Shown here one piece after another: positions 14,314 through 22,453 of a DNA stretch of 34,711 bases. The stretch is from H111-94 sp034436045 (GTDB lineage Bacteria; Chloroflexota; Ktedonobacteria; Ktedonobacterales; Ktedonobacteraceae). The stretch spans positions 1 to 34,711 of the forward strand of contig DAOTVZ010000138.1 of assembly GCA_034436045.1 (NCBI GenBank), read 5' to 3'. Made by a program: the position numbers and the translations under genes. The notes under the pieces are model-generated. The model was not told the origin of the DNA. It ran no database searches and worked only from the letters and a program-made list of their open reading frames with translations. How positions within the stretch are numbered: the first letter of the stretch is position 1; the number at the start of each line of letters is the position of its first letter.

Positions 14314-15410
14314 TCCTCGTGATACTGTGCGCTTGATATCCATCGTTTCAACACCTCAAGCATATCCTGTACAATTTGTTCCAGTGGTTCCAGCGCCACG
14401 TATTCGTGGGTAGAATGTTCGTTGACGACACCGGTGGAGAGGGTGAAGACGTTGAGCTGGGGACGAAAATTGCTGGTATCGCTGCCGATAAAGGTGGGGC
14501 GCAACTGCAACGTCGCACCGCGCCGGGCCAGCACGGCCTTATAGGTCTGAAGCAATGGCTCGTTCTCGCTAATACTGTAGCCTTCGGCGTGTGGGTTCAC
14601 GTGCATCTCGATGTATCCGCCAAACTGCCGTGCCGCCTGCTCGAATGCCTGGCGTATCTCTGTCAGGTAGCGTTGCCGTTGCGGCTCCGGCTCGAAACTA
14701 CGCAACTCGCCTTCAATGGTGACGATATCAGGAATGGCGTTGCGTGCGCTGCCCGCGCTGAGGCGTCCGATATTGATGCGCGTCTGGTCGTTGGCAAGTG
14801 AGCCATGTGGATAGTTGGCGGCACGAAAGATGTCAAGCGCATTGACCGTTTGGGAGAGGTCTTTACCGGGGTGACCGGTGCGACCGGTGATGGTGATATC
14901 GAAGGCTTCATAGGCGGCACCTTGCGAGACGACCACGCCCGCCTCGAAGGCGTTATCGAAGACGATGCCATCTTTAGCTTGCCAGCGCGAACTATTAAAG
15001 CTGCGCGCGCCACATAGTCCCATCTCTTCCTGTACGGTAAAGACCAGCGTGAGCGGCGGGTGCGGTATGCCTTGTTCAATGACCCGCTTGATAATCTCTA
15101 AAATAATTGTGATGCCCGCCGCATCATCGGCTCCCAGGTTGGTCTTGCCATCGCTATACAACACTCCGTCGCGCAATATCGGTGTGTGGCCCAGGCCGGG
15201 GGGGACACGATCCATGTGAGCGTTGAGCAGTAGCGGTCGGCCCTCACCGGGAAGGGTTGTGATGAGGTTGCCTACGGCATCGGTTTCAGAGGACAGGCCG
15301 AGTTGGTACAATTGTTGTGCCAGGTACTGGCGTATCTGTTCTTCGTGGCCGGATGTGCTGGGAATGCCGACCAGTTCAATCAAGGTCTGACAGAGACGTT
15401 CGGAATACAT
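14310..15410 (-). CDS. M20-family metallopeptidase (PepT-like aminopeptidase)
   Basis: This 366-residue protein has the M20 dizinc exopeptidase fold. LLNAHMDRVPPG gives the first zinc His65 and the catalytic-site Asp67. GADDAAG near 93-99 gives the bridging Asp, and TVQEEMGLCGA gives the catalytic Glu128 and zinc ligand Glu129. VNEHSTHEYV near the C-terminus gives the last His. The dimerisation lid contains GRTGHPGKDLSQTVNA. The length and the NEHS ending fit the PepT-like group, which trims short peptides in the cytoplasm. No signal peptide is visible. The ATG at 15410 has an AGGAG site seven bases upstream. The gene is next to a divergent subtilase gene, so both may serve peptide turnover. 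Confidence 0.9.
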   Translation of the reverse strand: MYSERLCQTLIELVGIPSTSGHEEQIRQYLAQQLYQLGLSSETDAVGNLITTLPGEGRPLLLNAHMDRVPPGLGHTPILRDGVLYSDGKTNLGADDAAGITIILEIIKRVIEQGIPHPPLTLVFTVQEEMGLCGARSFNSSRWQAKDGIVFDNAFEAGVVVSQGAAYEAFDITITGRTGHPGKDLSQTVNALDIFRAANYPHGSLANDQTRINIGRLSAGSARNAIPDIVTIEGELRSFEPEPQRQRYLTEIRQAFEQAARQFGGYIEMHVNPHAEGYSISENEPLLQTYKAVLARRGATLQLRPTFIGSDTSNFRPQLNVFTLSTGVVNEHSTHEYVALEPLEQIVQDMLEVLKRWISSAQYHED

Positions 15411-15450
15411 ATGTTAACTCCTGTCGTGAATTGTGCGACTATGTATCGTC

Positions 15451-15460
15451 ATTATAACAG
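15451..15460 (-). promoter_or_regulatory. Extended -10 promoter of the M20 peptidase gene
   Basis: Minus-strand TG-T-TATAAT (15459-15451) is a perfect extended -10 element about 40 bases upstream of the start codon. No good -35 box is seen, which extended -10 promoters tolerate. Confidence 0.5.
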
Positions 15461-15478
15461 AGAGCGTAGTATGACCGG

Positions 15479-15507
15479 TTGTGTTCGAACCTGTCTTCCG
15501 CTATAAT
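15479..15507 (+). promoter_or_regulatory. Promoter of the subtilase gene
   Basis: TTGTGT (15479-15484) and a perfect TATAAT (15502-15507) have a 17-base spacer. The leader to the ATG at 15615 is about 100 bases. Confidence 0.6.
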
Positions 15508-15614
15508 GCAACACAGGCAAGCTCTATTCGCTGCACTTCACGCTGCACCCACATTTGCAAGAGAAGCAGCGTTGTGTATAACACGAACTATCCGGTAGAG
15601 GGGGGATTTTGTGC

Positions 15615-17252
15615 ATGGCTCGCAATTCAACGGAGTTCATGGGTGTACCCGATGAGCTGTATCACTGGATACCGGGGGAGATGGTAGTGGTGGTGCGTTT
15701 GCCTCGCATTCTTGCCGACGAAGCGCAAGAGACGCTGGTCGAGCAGGTACAAACACTGCTCAATGAGCTACTCAGGCCCTATAGCATTGTGGTAGAGCCG
15801 TATGGCACCGCCGGGCGCTGGCGTGACATACCGACCATGCCGCCTATTCGTCGCCGCGTGTTTCTCTCAGGGCTACATCGCCAACAGCCGCTGGCGGCGA
15901 TTTTTTTTCACGCGCGCCATCGTGACCGCGATGTGCGAGATGCGGTACCGATGGCGTTGACGTATCTGCAACGCCATCTGGATCAGCTGGCGGAACGCGG
16001 GCTGCATGTCGTTTCGGCCATGCCGAACTGGTTGGTGATGGCCGCCCCGTTATTGTACGGTGAAGGTGGAGCTGCCTATCCACCACGTCCTGCGCCAACG
16101 CTGGATGTACCGGGGCAGTCCGGTGGCCTGCTCGGCTGGCGGCTGCACGTGCTGGAACAGAATCTAGCGTTGGATGCGCGCGGCGGTGAGGATGTGCTGG
16201 TCGCGGTGCTGGATACGGCCCAGCATCCTGACCGCTTGCGGAGCGCCGCCCTCCGCCCGGAGTGGAGACGCAACTGGTTGTTGCAACAACTGGCCGGTGA
16301 ACTGCTCAACGAAGATGGCTCCTTCGCTATCGAATACGACCGCTATCCGCTCACCAATGATGTGCATACCGGGCGCGACCGCTATGGTGATGCGCGCTAC
16401 TATGCCATGCCCGATCATGGCCTCTCTGTCGCCGGTCTGATCCGTGATGCTGCGCCGCGCGCGCGTATTCGGCTTGTGCGTGTTCTCAACGACTACGGTG
16501 GCGGCGATCTTTACGCGCTCTTCGCGGCCCTCACCGACCTGGAGCGCGAGATGGTGGCCGACTCCATTCGTCGTCTGGTCATCAATCTTAGCCTGACTGT
16601 GATGCCCGATATTCGTCGTCTACCCTATATCTGGTTCGATAATCGGCAGTGGGCCAGTACGCAGTTACATGGTGTATCGCGTATTCTTAACCATATTGAA
16701 GATGGTCTACGTTTAATCTTCGATGGCCTCCATGCGCGTGGCGCGCTGATTGTGGCGGCAGCAGGCAATGATTCGTTGCTCTCTGCTGAGCAGGGCAAGC
16801 CGCCGCGCCCTCCACGTGCGCCCGCTCGTTATGAGACAGTGCTGAGTGTGACGGCGGTCAACAGTAGTTTTCGACCTGCCAGCTTTGCCAATGCCGCTAC
16901 TATCCCCCCCTCGGTAAGCGGAGTAGCAACGTTTGGCGGCGATGGCTACGGCAAGACCGACGTGAACGCACTGCCCGATGCCGTGCGTGGCCTCTTCATC
17001 GCGCCGACCTTCCCAGGCGGCGAACAGAATCCAACGGCCTGGGCCGACTGGTCCGGTACGTCCTTTGCGACGGCGATCATCAGTGGACTGGGCGCGCATC
17101 TGATGGCACAGGGCTGGACGGCGGAGAACGTGATGAACCGCCTGGCGAGCGGCGGCGAGCGGCGTGGCGAGATGCTCTTTGGCACAGCCCCCGATGTTCC
17201 CCACTTACTGGCAAACACGATTCGGGTGCAGCAACGCTTCCGGGTGTCCTGA
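15615..17252 (+). CDS. Subtilisin-like serine peptidase (S8 family) with an N-terminal extension
   Basis: This is a 545-residue protein. The catalytic triad is visible as Asp200 in VLVAVLDTAQ, His268 in PDHGLSVAGLIRD and Ser483 in WSGTSFATAIISG, with the oxyanion Asn385 in AAAGNDS. The spacing is normal for S8, although the Asp motif DTAQ and the separated His motif DHG are divergent. The first ~190 residues form an extra domain with no similarity that I recognise. No signal peptide or membrane segment is present, so the enzyme is probably cytoplasmic or needs another export route. I chose the ATG at 15615 because a GAGGGGGG tract lies eight bases upstream; a TTG six bases earlier is the alternative. 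The gene is followed after 86 bp by argS, which has its own promoter. Confidence 0.88.
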   Translation: MARNSTEFMGVPDELYHWIPGEMVVVVRLPRILADEAQETLVEQVQTLLNELLRPYSIVVEPYGTAGRWRDIPTMPPIRRRVFLSGLHRQQPLAAIFFHARHRDRDVRDAVPMALTYLQRHLDQLAERGLHVVSAMPNWLVMAAPLLYGEGGAAYPPRPAPTLDVPGQSGGLLGWRLHVLEQNLALDARGGEDVLVAVLDTAQHPDRLRSAALRPEWRRNWLLQQLAGELLNEDGSFAIEYDRYPLTNDVHTGRDRYGDARYYAMPDHGLSVAGLIRDAAPRARIRLVRVLNDYGGGDLYALFAALTDLEREMVADSIRRLVINLSLTVMPDIRRLPYIWFDNRQWASTQLHGVSRILNHIEDGLRLIFDGLHARGALIVAAAGNDSLLSAEQGKPPRPPRAPARYETVLSVTAVNSSFRPASFANAATIPPSVSGVATFGGDGYGKTDVNALPDAVRGLFIAPTFPGGEQNPTAWADWSGTSFATAIISGLGAHLMAQGWTAENVMNRLASGGERRGEMLFGTAPDVPHLLANTIRVQQRFRVS

Positions 17253-17274
17253 TCGGGGCTTTTTGCGTCGATGC

Positions 17275-17303
17275 TTGACCATAGCGCGAATCCGGGTTAT
17301 AGT
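17275..17303 (+). promoter_or_regulatory. Promoter of argS
   Basis: TTGACC (17275-17280) and TATAGT (17298-17303) are 17 bases apart. The start codon follows about 30 bases after the expected start point. Confidence 0.6.
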
Positions 17304-17338
17304 AGGGAGGCATCCAGTGGAAGAAGGAGAGGATTTTT

Positions 17339-19405
17339 ATGACCATTACCGGTGAGGCGCAATTTATGGTTGAGGCTTCCGCCAGAGATTTACAAGAGTA
17401 TCTGATAGCGCTTGTAAAAAAAGCTGTTGCTGCGTTTCTGGTACAGGAACACATAAATTACAACGTTGAGCAACTTACCTATGATTTACAGTTTTCGGCA
17501 CAGGCCATTTTTGGCGATTATTCGATGCCTGTGATGAAGTGGAGTAGCAAGAGCGCGCTGGGCCGCCCACCTCTTCTTATAGCCGAAGCACTGAAGCGTT
17601 ATATTGATGAGTTGCATGTGCCGGAGATACAGGAGATTACTGTCACAAAACCCGGCTATCTCAATTTCCGCTTGAATCGCGTCGTGGTTGGCAAAACGAT
17701 TATCGAGCGTGTGCTGGAAGCCGGTGCGGATTTCGGTCAGAACGATGTGGGTGCGGCTACGAAGGTCATTGTTGAGCATACCAATATTAACAGCAACAAG
17801 GCGGCTCATGTAGGACATCTGCGTAATGCCTGTCTTGGCGATACTGTCGTGCGTATGCTGCGCTCTCAGGGCTATCATGTCGAGGCCCACAATTACATCG
17901 ATGATTCCGGTGTGCAGGTAGCCGATGTCGTCGTCGGTTTTACGCTGCTCCAGCAAGGTCGTTTGCAACTGCCTGAAGGCAACGAACAGCTTCCCGGCGA
18001 GCCATTTGATTACTTCTGCTCACGTGTCTATGTTGCAGTGGGTAAGCTATATGACCAGCAGCCAGAACTGCTTGAGATGCGCCGCAAGGTGCTACACGCG
18101 ATTGAGCAGAGTGAGGAGCCAGAAAGTGGCCTCGACTATGCCCAGATGGCCTCGGATCTCTCGCGCCGGATTGTGCAGGCACATCTTGCCACTATGGCAC
18201 GCCTCAACATTTCCTATGATGTCCTTACCTGGGAGTCGGCTATACTCAGTTCCGGCTTATGGCGTCGCACCTTTGAAGTGCTGAGGAGTCGTGGGCTGTT
18301 AGAGAAGCCGGAAACTGGCAAAGCGGCCGGTTGTTGGGTGCTGCCCTTTGGAGATGACGAGGACGAGGGTGATGATGAGCGTATGAAGGATAAAATTCTA
18401 GTACGCAGCGACGGCACCGCAACCTACACGGCAAAAGATATTGCCTATCAGCTCTGGAAATTTGGTCTGGCCGATGATCCGCAGATTAATGTGCAGTTCC
18501 GTTTTGTCCTCTGGGGGGTGCAGCATGATGGGCGCAAGCTCTGGACGATGCGTGTGCCGAAGGATGTGAGCGCTATCACGGAGGAGATCGATGCGCAGCG
18601 TATCGGGCACGCGAAGAAGGTTATTAACGTGATCGATATGCGCCAGTCGTACCTGCAACAGATTGTGTACGAGAGCCTGCGCCGCCTGGGCTATGTCGAG
18701 CAGGCTGAGAACTCGAAGCATCTGAGCTACGAGGTGGTGACACTCTCGCGCGCTACTGCTGCCAGCCTGGGTGTCGATACCTCTGACGGACGCGAGTTCT
18801 ATGCCATGTCCGGTCGCAAAGGGATCGAGATTAAAGCGGACGATCTGATCAATGCCGCTGTGGCGCGCATGCATGAAGTGCGCAAGCAGGATAACAAAGA
18901 TGACATCGATGAGAAGACGGCGGCGATTCTGGCGGCGTCAGCGATTCGCTACTTTATGATTCGCTTCAACTTGCAGCAGATCATCGCGCTTGACATGGAT
19001 GAGGTATTGCGCCCCAACGGCGATACCGGTGTCTATCTGCAATATGCTTATGCGCGCGCGAACAGTATTGAACGCCGCCTGTTGGAGTCTGGCTACCAGA
19101 TTCCGGCCCGCCTTGAGCAGTGGCCGGAGCAGTTAGAGCAGAGCGAGTGGGAATTGTTGCGCCATATCGATGCCTATCCGCGCAAACTGGCCGAAGCCGC
19201 CGACCAGCTCAAGCCTTCCTTGCTGGCCGCGTATGCCTATGAGCTGGCTGCACACTTCAGCGATTTCTATGAGCATACGCCGCCCATCGTCAAAGAGACT
19301 GATGCCCTGGTCAAAGCCTTCCGCGCCACGCTTGTGCAGGCGACCGTCCAGACGATGAATAATGTGTTGCGTGTGCTGGGATTCGAGCCTCTGGAGCGCA
19401 TCTAG
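17339..19405 (+). CDS. argS: Arginine--tRNA ligase
   Basis: This 688-residue class I synthetase charges tRNA-Arg. An N-terminal tRNA-recognition domain (about residues 1-115) precedes the catalytic core with EHTNINSNKAAHVGHLRNA, where HVGH (157-160) is the HIGH motif. The KMSKS position is degenerate, MSGRKG (490-495), as is common in ArgRS. The C-terminal DALR-type anticodon domain begins with YLQYAYARANSIERRL. The protein is longer than the usual 550-600, partly because of an acidic insertion DDEDEGDDER near residue 340. The EHTNINxNK version before HIGH differs from the usual bacterial EFVSANPTGP and marks a distinct ArgRS subgroup. The start has a strong AGGAGAGG site, and an intrinsic terminator follows the gene. 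Confidence 0.95.
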   Translation: MTITGEAQFMVEASARDLQEYLIALVKKAVAAFLVQEHINYNVEQLTYDLQFSAQAIFGDYSMPVMKWSSKSALGRPPLLIAEALKRYIDELHVPEIQEITVTKPGYLNFRLNRVVVGKTIIERVLEAGADFGQNDVGAATKVIVEHTNINSNKAAHVGHLRNACLGDTVVRMLRSQGYHVEAHNYIDDSGVQVADVVVGFTLLQQGRLQLPEGNEQLPGEPFDYFCSRVYVAVGKLYDQQPELLEMRRKVLHAIEQSEEPESGLDYAQMASDLSRRIVQAHLATMARLNISYDVLTWESAILSSGLWRRTFEVLRSRGLLEKPETGKAAGCWVLPFGDDEDEGDDERMKDKILVRSDGTATYTAKDIAYQLWKFGLADDPQINVQFRFVLWGVQHDGRKLWTMRVPKDVSAITEEIDAQRIGHAKKVINVIDMRQSYLQQIVYESLRRLGYVEQAENSKHLSYEVVTLSRATAASLGVDTSDGREFYAMSGRKGIEIKADDLINAAVARMHEVRKQDNKDDIDEKTAAILAASAIRYFMIRFNLQQIIALDMDEVLRPNGDTGVYLQYAYARANSIERRLLESGYQIPARLEQWPEQLEQSEWELLRHIDAYPRKLAEAADQLKPSLLAAYAYELAAHFSDFYEHTPPIVKETDALVKAFRATLVQATVQTMNNVLRVLGFEPLERI

Positions 19406-19421
19406 CTGACTGAGAAAACTG

Positions 19422-19461
19422 CAAGGCATGATACCCCCAGGGGATGCCTTGTGGTTTTTTC
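19422..19461 (+). terminator. Intrinsic terminator of argS
   Basis: CAAGGCAT (19422-19429) pairs perfectly with ATGCCTTG (19444-19451), the loop includes a further CCCC/GGGG pairing, and TGGTTTTTTC follows. It ends 17-56 bases after the argS stop codon. Confidence 0.85.
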
Positions 19462-19587
19462 ATGACCTCGTCTGGTGTTTGTTCTGTGCATGGTTGATAG
19501 CCTCATTTTGCAGATGTGGTACTATGAAGGCGAATAGTTGCCGTGTAACGCGGCATCCGCAGAAGCAAAAAACTTTGAGAGGCTGCA

Positions 19588-20451
19588 ATGAGACTTCGTT
19601 TTGGTATCAAAACGGCACAACAGTTCACCACCTATCAAGACATTCTCCGTGTCTGGCTGGAGGCGGACAAGATTCCTAGCATTGAGCATGCCTGGGCTTT
19701 TGATCATTTTATCCCACTTGGCCCTGATCCGACCGGCCCACAACTTGAAGGTTGGACATTGCTGGGCGCTCTGGCGGCGCGCACAGAGCGTATGCGTCTG
19801 GGTCTGATGGTGACGGGCAATATTTATCGTCACCCGGCGGTACTTGCCAACATTGCCACGACCGTTGATATTATCTCCAATGGCAGGCTCGATTTTGGCA
19901 TTGGCGCGGGCTGGAATGAGCTTGAAACCAGCATGTATGGCATCCCTCTCTATAGCCCCGGCGAGCGTATCAGGCGCTTAGGAGAGGCGTGCGAGGTGAT
20001 TAAGTTACTATGGACAGAGACACGCGCCAATTTCGAGGGAAAGTATTATCAGTTGAAAGAAGCGCTCTGTGAACCCAAGCCGGTGCAAAAGCCGTACCCC
20101 CCCTTCGTAATTGGGGGGAGTGGAGAGAGGCTGACGCTGCGCGTGGTGGCTCAATACGCCAGTGTGTGGAACTTTGTTGGCGGTTCGGTTGACGATTTCC
20201 GGCATAAGAGTGAGGTTTTAGACCAGCACTGCGCAGCTATCGGCAGAAACCCGGCAGAGATAGAACGCTCGATCCAGCGACCTATCAATTATGCCGATCT
20301 TCGTGAGGCGGTAGATGGCGTGCGCCCATATATTGAAGCAGGCGCGACCCATATCATTCTGAACCTGCGCGCTCCTTATCCTGACCAGATTGTGCATCAA
20401 CTGGATCAGGAGATTATTGCGCCGCTAAAGGCAGAATTTGAGGGCCGCTAA
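19588..20451 (+). CDS. LLM-class flavin/F420-dependent oxidoreductase
   Basis: This 287-residue protein belongs to the luciferase-like monooxygenase superfamily with a TIM-barrel fold. EHAWAFDHF, LGLMVTGNIYRHPAVLANIA, DIISNGRLDFGIGAGWNELE and PFVIGGSGERLTLRVVAQYA are signature stretches of the F420-dependent LLM group. The cofactor could be F420H2 or FMNH2, and the substrate is unknown. The ATG follows a GAGAGG site. It is a single gene between the argS terminator and the convergent pyrF. The 164-bp gap to pyrF shows no clear terminator or other feature. Confidence 0.88.
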   Translation: MRLRFGIKTAQQFTTYQDILRVWLEADKIPSIEHAWAFDHFIPLGPDPTGPQLEGWTLLGALAARTERMRLGLMVTGNIYRHPAVLANIATTVDIISNGRLDFGIGAGWNELETSMYGIPLYSPGERIRRLGEACEVIKLLWTETRANFEGKYYQLKEALCEPKPVQKPYPPFVIGGSGERLTLRVVAQYASVWNFVGGSVDDFRHKSEVLDQHCAAIGRNPAEIERSIQRPINYADLREAVDGVRPYIEAGATHIILNLRAPYPDQIVHQLDQEIIAPLKAEFEGR

Positions 20452-20615
20452 GGACTATGGGCATGAATGAAACAAACGGATAACAGATCGGTGTAGATCG
20501 ATGGAGGGACAGCTTTAGTACGTCTGCGCGTGCGGCATTGAGTCCGTCAGGGGGATGCCTGAAACGCGAACGTGCCAGAGTTGCCCTCACATCATTCTGT
20601 TACCTGCTTGATTTG

Positions 20616-21452
20616 TTACAGATTTTTAAGCGCCTGTCGAATCTGGTTATGCAAATGGCGCGCCTGTGCTTCTGCGGCATTTGCGAAATGGGGGCCGCTG
20701 TCGGCGTAGAGAATAGCGCGCGAGACGGAGATGATGGCGCGTTCGCCATTGGCATCCACACCAGCGCGCACTGCCGTTGCCAGGTCGCCCCCTTGCGCGC
20801 CTACACCTGGAATAAGGATGGGCAGAGCGGGGCAGAGGGCGCGAATGGCTGCCAGTTCTTGTGGATAGGTAGCTCCTACGACCAGGCCACAATTGCCGAA
20901 CTGATTCCACGCCAGCACGCGCTGGGCAACCATCTCGTAGAGTGGGTAGCTTTGTCCATCGCTTCCCTGCACGAGCAAATCCTGAAAGTCGCGCGCACCT
21001 GCATTAGAGGTGCGGCAGAGAATGATGATCCCTTTCTCCTGGTAGGCTAGAAAAGGCGCGACGCTGTCGAGGCCGAGGTAGGGATTGACTGTACATGCGT
21101 CAAATCCGTAGATATCGAAGATGGCAGAGGCGTAGTGACGCGTGCTGTTGCCGATATCGCCACGTTTAGCATCGGCAATGGTGGGAATATGCGCCGGAAT
21201 GGCCTTGAGAATCTTCTGCAATGCCATCATTCCCTTTGGCCCTAGCGCCTCGAAGAAGGCCAGGTTTGGCTTAAATGCGCAGACGAAAGGGGCGGTAGCC
21301 TCGATGATCTCGCAACAGAAGCGCGTGATGGCTTCGTCAAGCGGCAGATTGGCCAGCGAGGGGGGTAACAATCCCGGTTCCGGGTCTAAGCCCACGCAAA
21401 GCAGGCTGCGATGCTGGCGTGTAGCCGCCAGCAGCTTTTCAGTAAAGTTCAT
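20616..21452 (-). CDS. pyrF: Orotidine 5'-phosphate decarboxylase, type 2
   Basis: This 278-residue enzyme makes UMP from OMP in the last step of de novo pyrimidine synthesis. LLCVGLDPEPG near the N-terminus and the active-site block IADAKRGDIGNSTRHYA supply the catalytic Lys and Asp residues. VNPYLGLDSVAPFL and ILCRTSNAGARDFQDL mark it as the longer type 2 group found in actinobacteria and Chloroflexi. PILIPGVGAQGGDL is the phosphate-binding loop. It is 30 bp downstream of the FKBP gene on the same strand, so the two are probably co-transcribed. No other pyrimidine gene is nearby. Confidence 0.94.
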   Translation of the reverse strand: MNFTEKLLAATRQHRSLLCVGLDPEPGLLPPSLANLPLDEAITRFCCEIIEATAPFVCAFKPNLAFFEALGPKGMMALQKILKAIPAHIPTIADAKRGDIGNSTRHYASAIFDIYGFDACTVNPYLGLDSVAPFLAYQEKGIIILCRTSNAGARDFQDLLVQGSDGQSYPLYEMVAQRVLAWNQFGNCGLVVGATYPQELAAIRALCPALPILIPGVGAQGGDLATAVRAGVDANGERAIISVSRAILYADSGPHFANAAEAQARHLHNQIRQALKNL

Positions 21453-21482
21453 TGTCGGGCCTGCTTCATTTTCCTTGTATAC

Positions 21483-22175
21483 TTACCACCGTAACATCAA
21501 AATCAGATTGGCGTTCGCCGGAACCGCCGGAGGGTTGCCTGCCGCACCGTAACCCTGGGCTGCAGGGATGAACAGGCGGCGTGTGCCACCCACCTTCATA
21601 CCTATAACGCCAGTATCAAAGCCGGGGATCATGTGGCCTTGCCCGACGGTGAACTGAAGGGGCTGTCCGCCATGATCGTAAGAGCTATCGAATTTCTTGC
21701 CCGTCGCTGCTAACCAGCCGGTATATTCTACGCTAATCGTGTCGCCTTTCTGGACAGTAGCGCCGTTACCCTGCGTAATATCGATATATTGCACACCGTT
21801 TCCGTTAGGCAGTGCAATAGGAGTAGCATCGACCGGTGGTGGCGTGGCGGGGCCTGCTGTGGGCGTGGGGGTGGCATTGACGGCGGTCTGGGTGGCTTCT
21901 ACCCTGGCCGTCGCGGTGGCGTGAACGTCTGCTTCTTGTTTGGCCTGCGCTGCCTGGGCGGCGGTGTAACGCTGGTATTCGAGGACGCCAACTGTAGCGA
22001 GAATAATAATGGCAATAGCGGCAATGGTGCTGGTCCAGATCATGCGGCGGCGGCGGCGGCGCGCGGCCCGCAGCATGCGCTCTTGCTGGCGCTGCCCCGG
22101 ACGATAACGTTTAGCTGATGTGGCAGTGGATGCGGTTTTAGTGGTTTTATCCTCTCTTGATGTTGTCTTTGGCAT
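21483..22175 (-). CDS. Membrane-anchored FKBP-type peptidyl-prolyl isomerase
   Basis: This is a 230-residue protein. The first 44 residues are cytoplasmic and very basic (six Arg in a row before the membrane), followed by one helix at ~45-65. An Ala/Thr/Pro-rich stalk (~70-120) then leads to an FKBP domain (~125-230) with GDTISVEYTGWLAATGKKFD, FTVGQGHMIPGFDTGVIGMK and FIPAAQGYGA. The orientation places the FKBP domain outside the membrane, so it likely helps fold exported proteins. The domain ends in LILMLRW, a few residues shorter than the normal last strand. An AAGGAGA site lies ten bases before the ATG. It forms a likely operon with pyrF and diverges from the tricorn gene across a 278-bp gap. 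Confidence 0.92.
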   Translation of the reverse strand: MPKTTSREDKTTKTASTATSAKRYRPGQRQQERMLRAARRRRRRMIWTSTIAAIAIIILATVGVLEYQRYTAAQAAQAKQEADVHATATARVEATQTAVNATPTPTAGPATPPPVDATPIALPNGNGVQYIDITQGNGATVQKGDTISVEYTGWLAATGKKFDSSYDHGGQPLQFTVGQGHMIPGFDTGVIGMKVGGTRRLFIPAAQGYGAAGNPPAVPANANLILMLRW

Positions 22176-22282
22176 AGCGTAAAGTTCTCCTTAAATAGAT
22201 AGGGCAATCAGAATAATGCGAGTTGAGGTTATCATTATTTTATAGTTCTGACAAGAGGGTAATATCTTCCATTGGAACCCCC

Positions 22283-22312
22283 TCGACACGTTTCCTACGG
22301 CTGTGGTACAAT
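22283..22312 (+). promoter_or_regulatory. Possible promoter of the tricorn gene
   Basis: TCGACA (22283-22288) and TACAAT (22307-22312) have an 18-base spacer. The leader to the ATG at 22454 would be about 135 bases and contains no structure I can name. The rest of the 278-bp divergent gap (22176-22453) shows no gene. Confidence 0.5.
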
Positions 22313-22453
22313 AATCACATCGAAAAAACTATCAGCGTATAGCTGCTTCATATCTGGTGTGGTAGCGATGATCTACTGCTACGCTCGTGAACATATGTGA
22401 AGATCGAGCGATTATAAATGTAACGTCCTCATCTTAATCTAAAAGGAAGAGTC

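Noticed and set aside
17486..17968. 160-codon antisense frame inside argS
   Set aside because: ArgRS is clear on the other strand and the antisense protein has no recognisable domain; it is a shadow of the GC-rich codon pattern.
20452..20615. Small gene or terminator between the LLM gene and pyrF
   Set aside because: Only weak 5-bp pairings (GGCAT/ATGCC) and no ribosome site with a credible frame were found.
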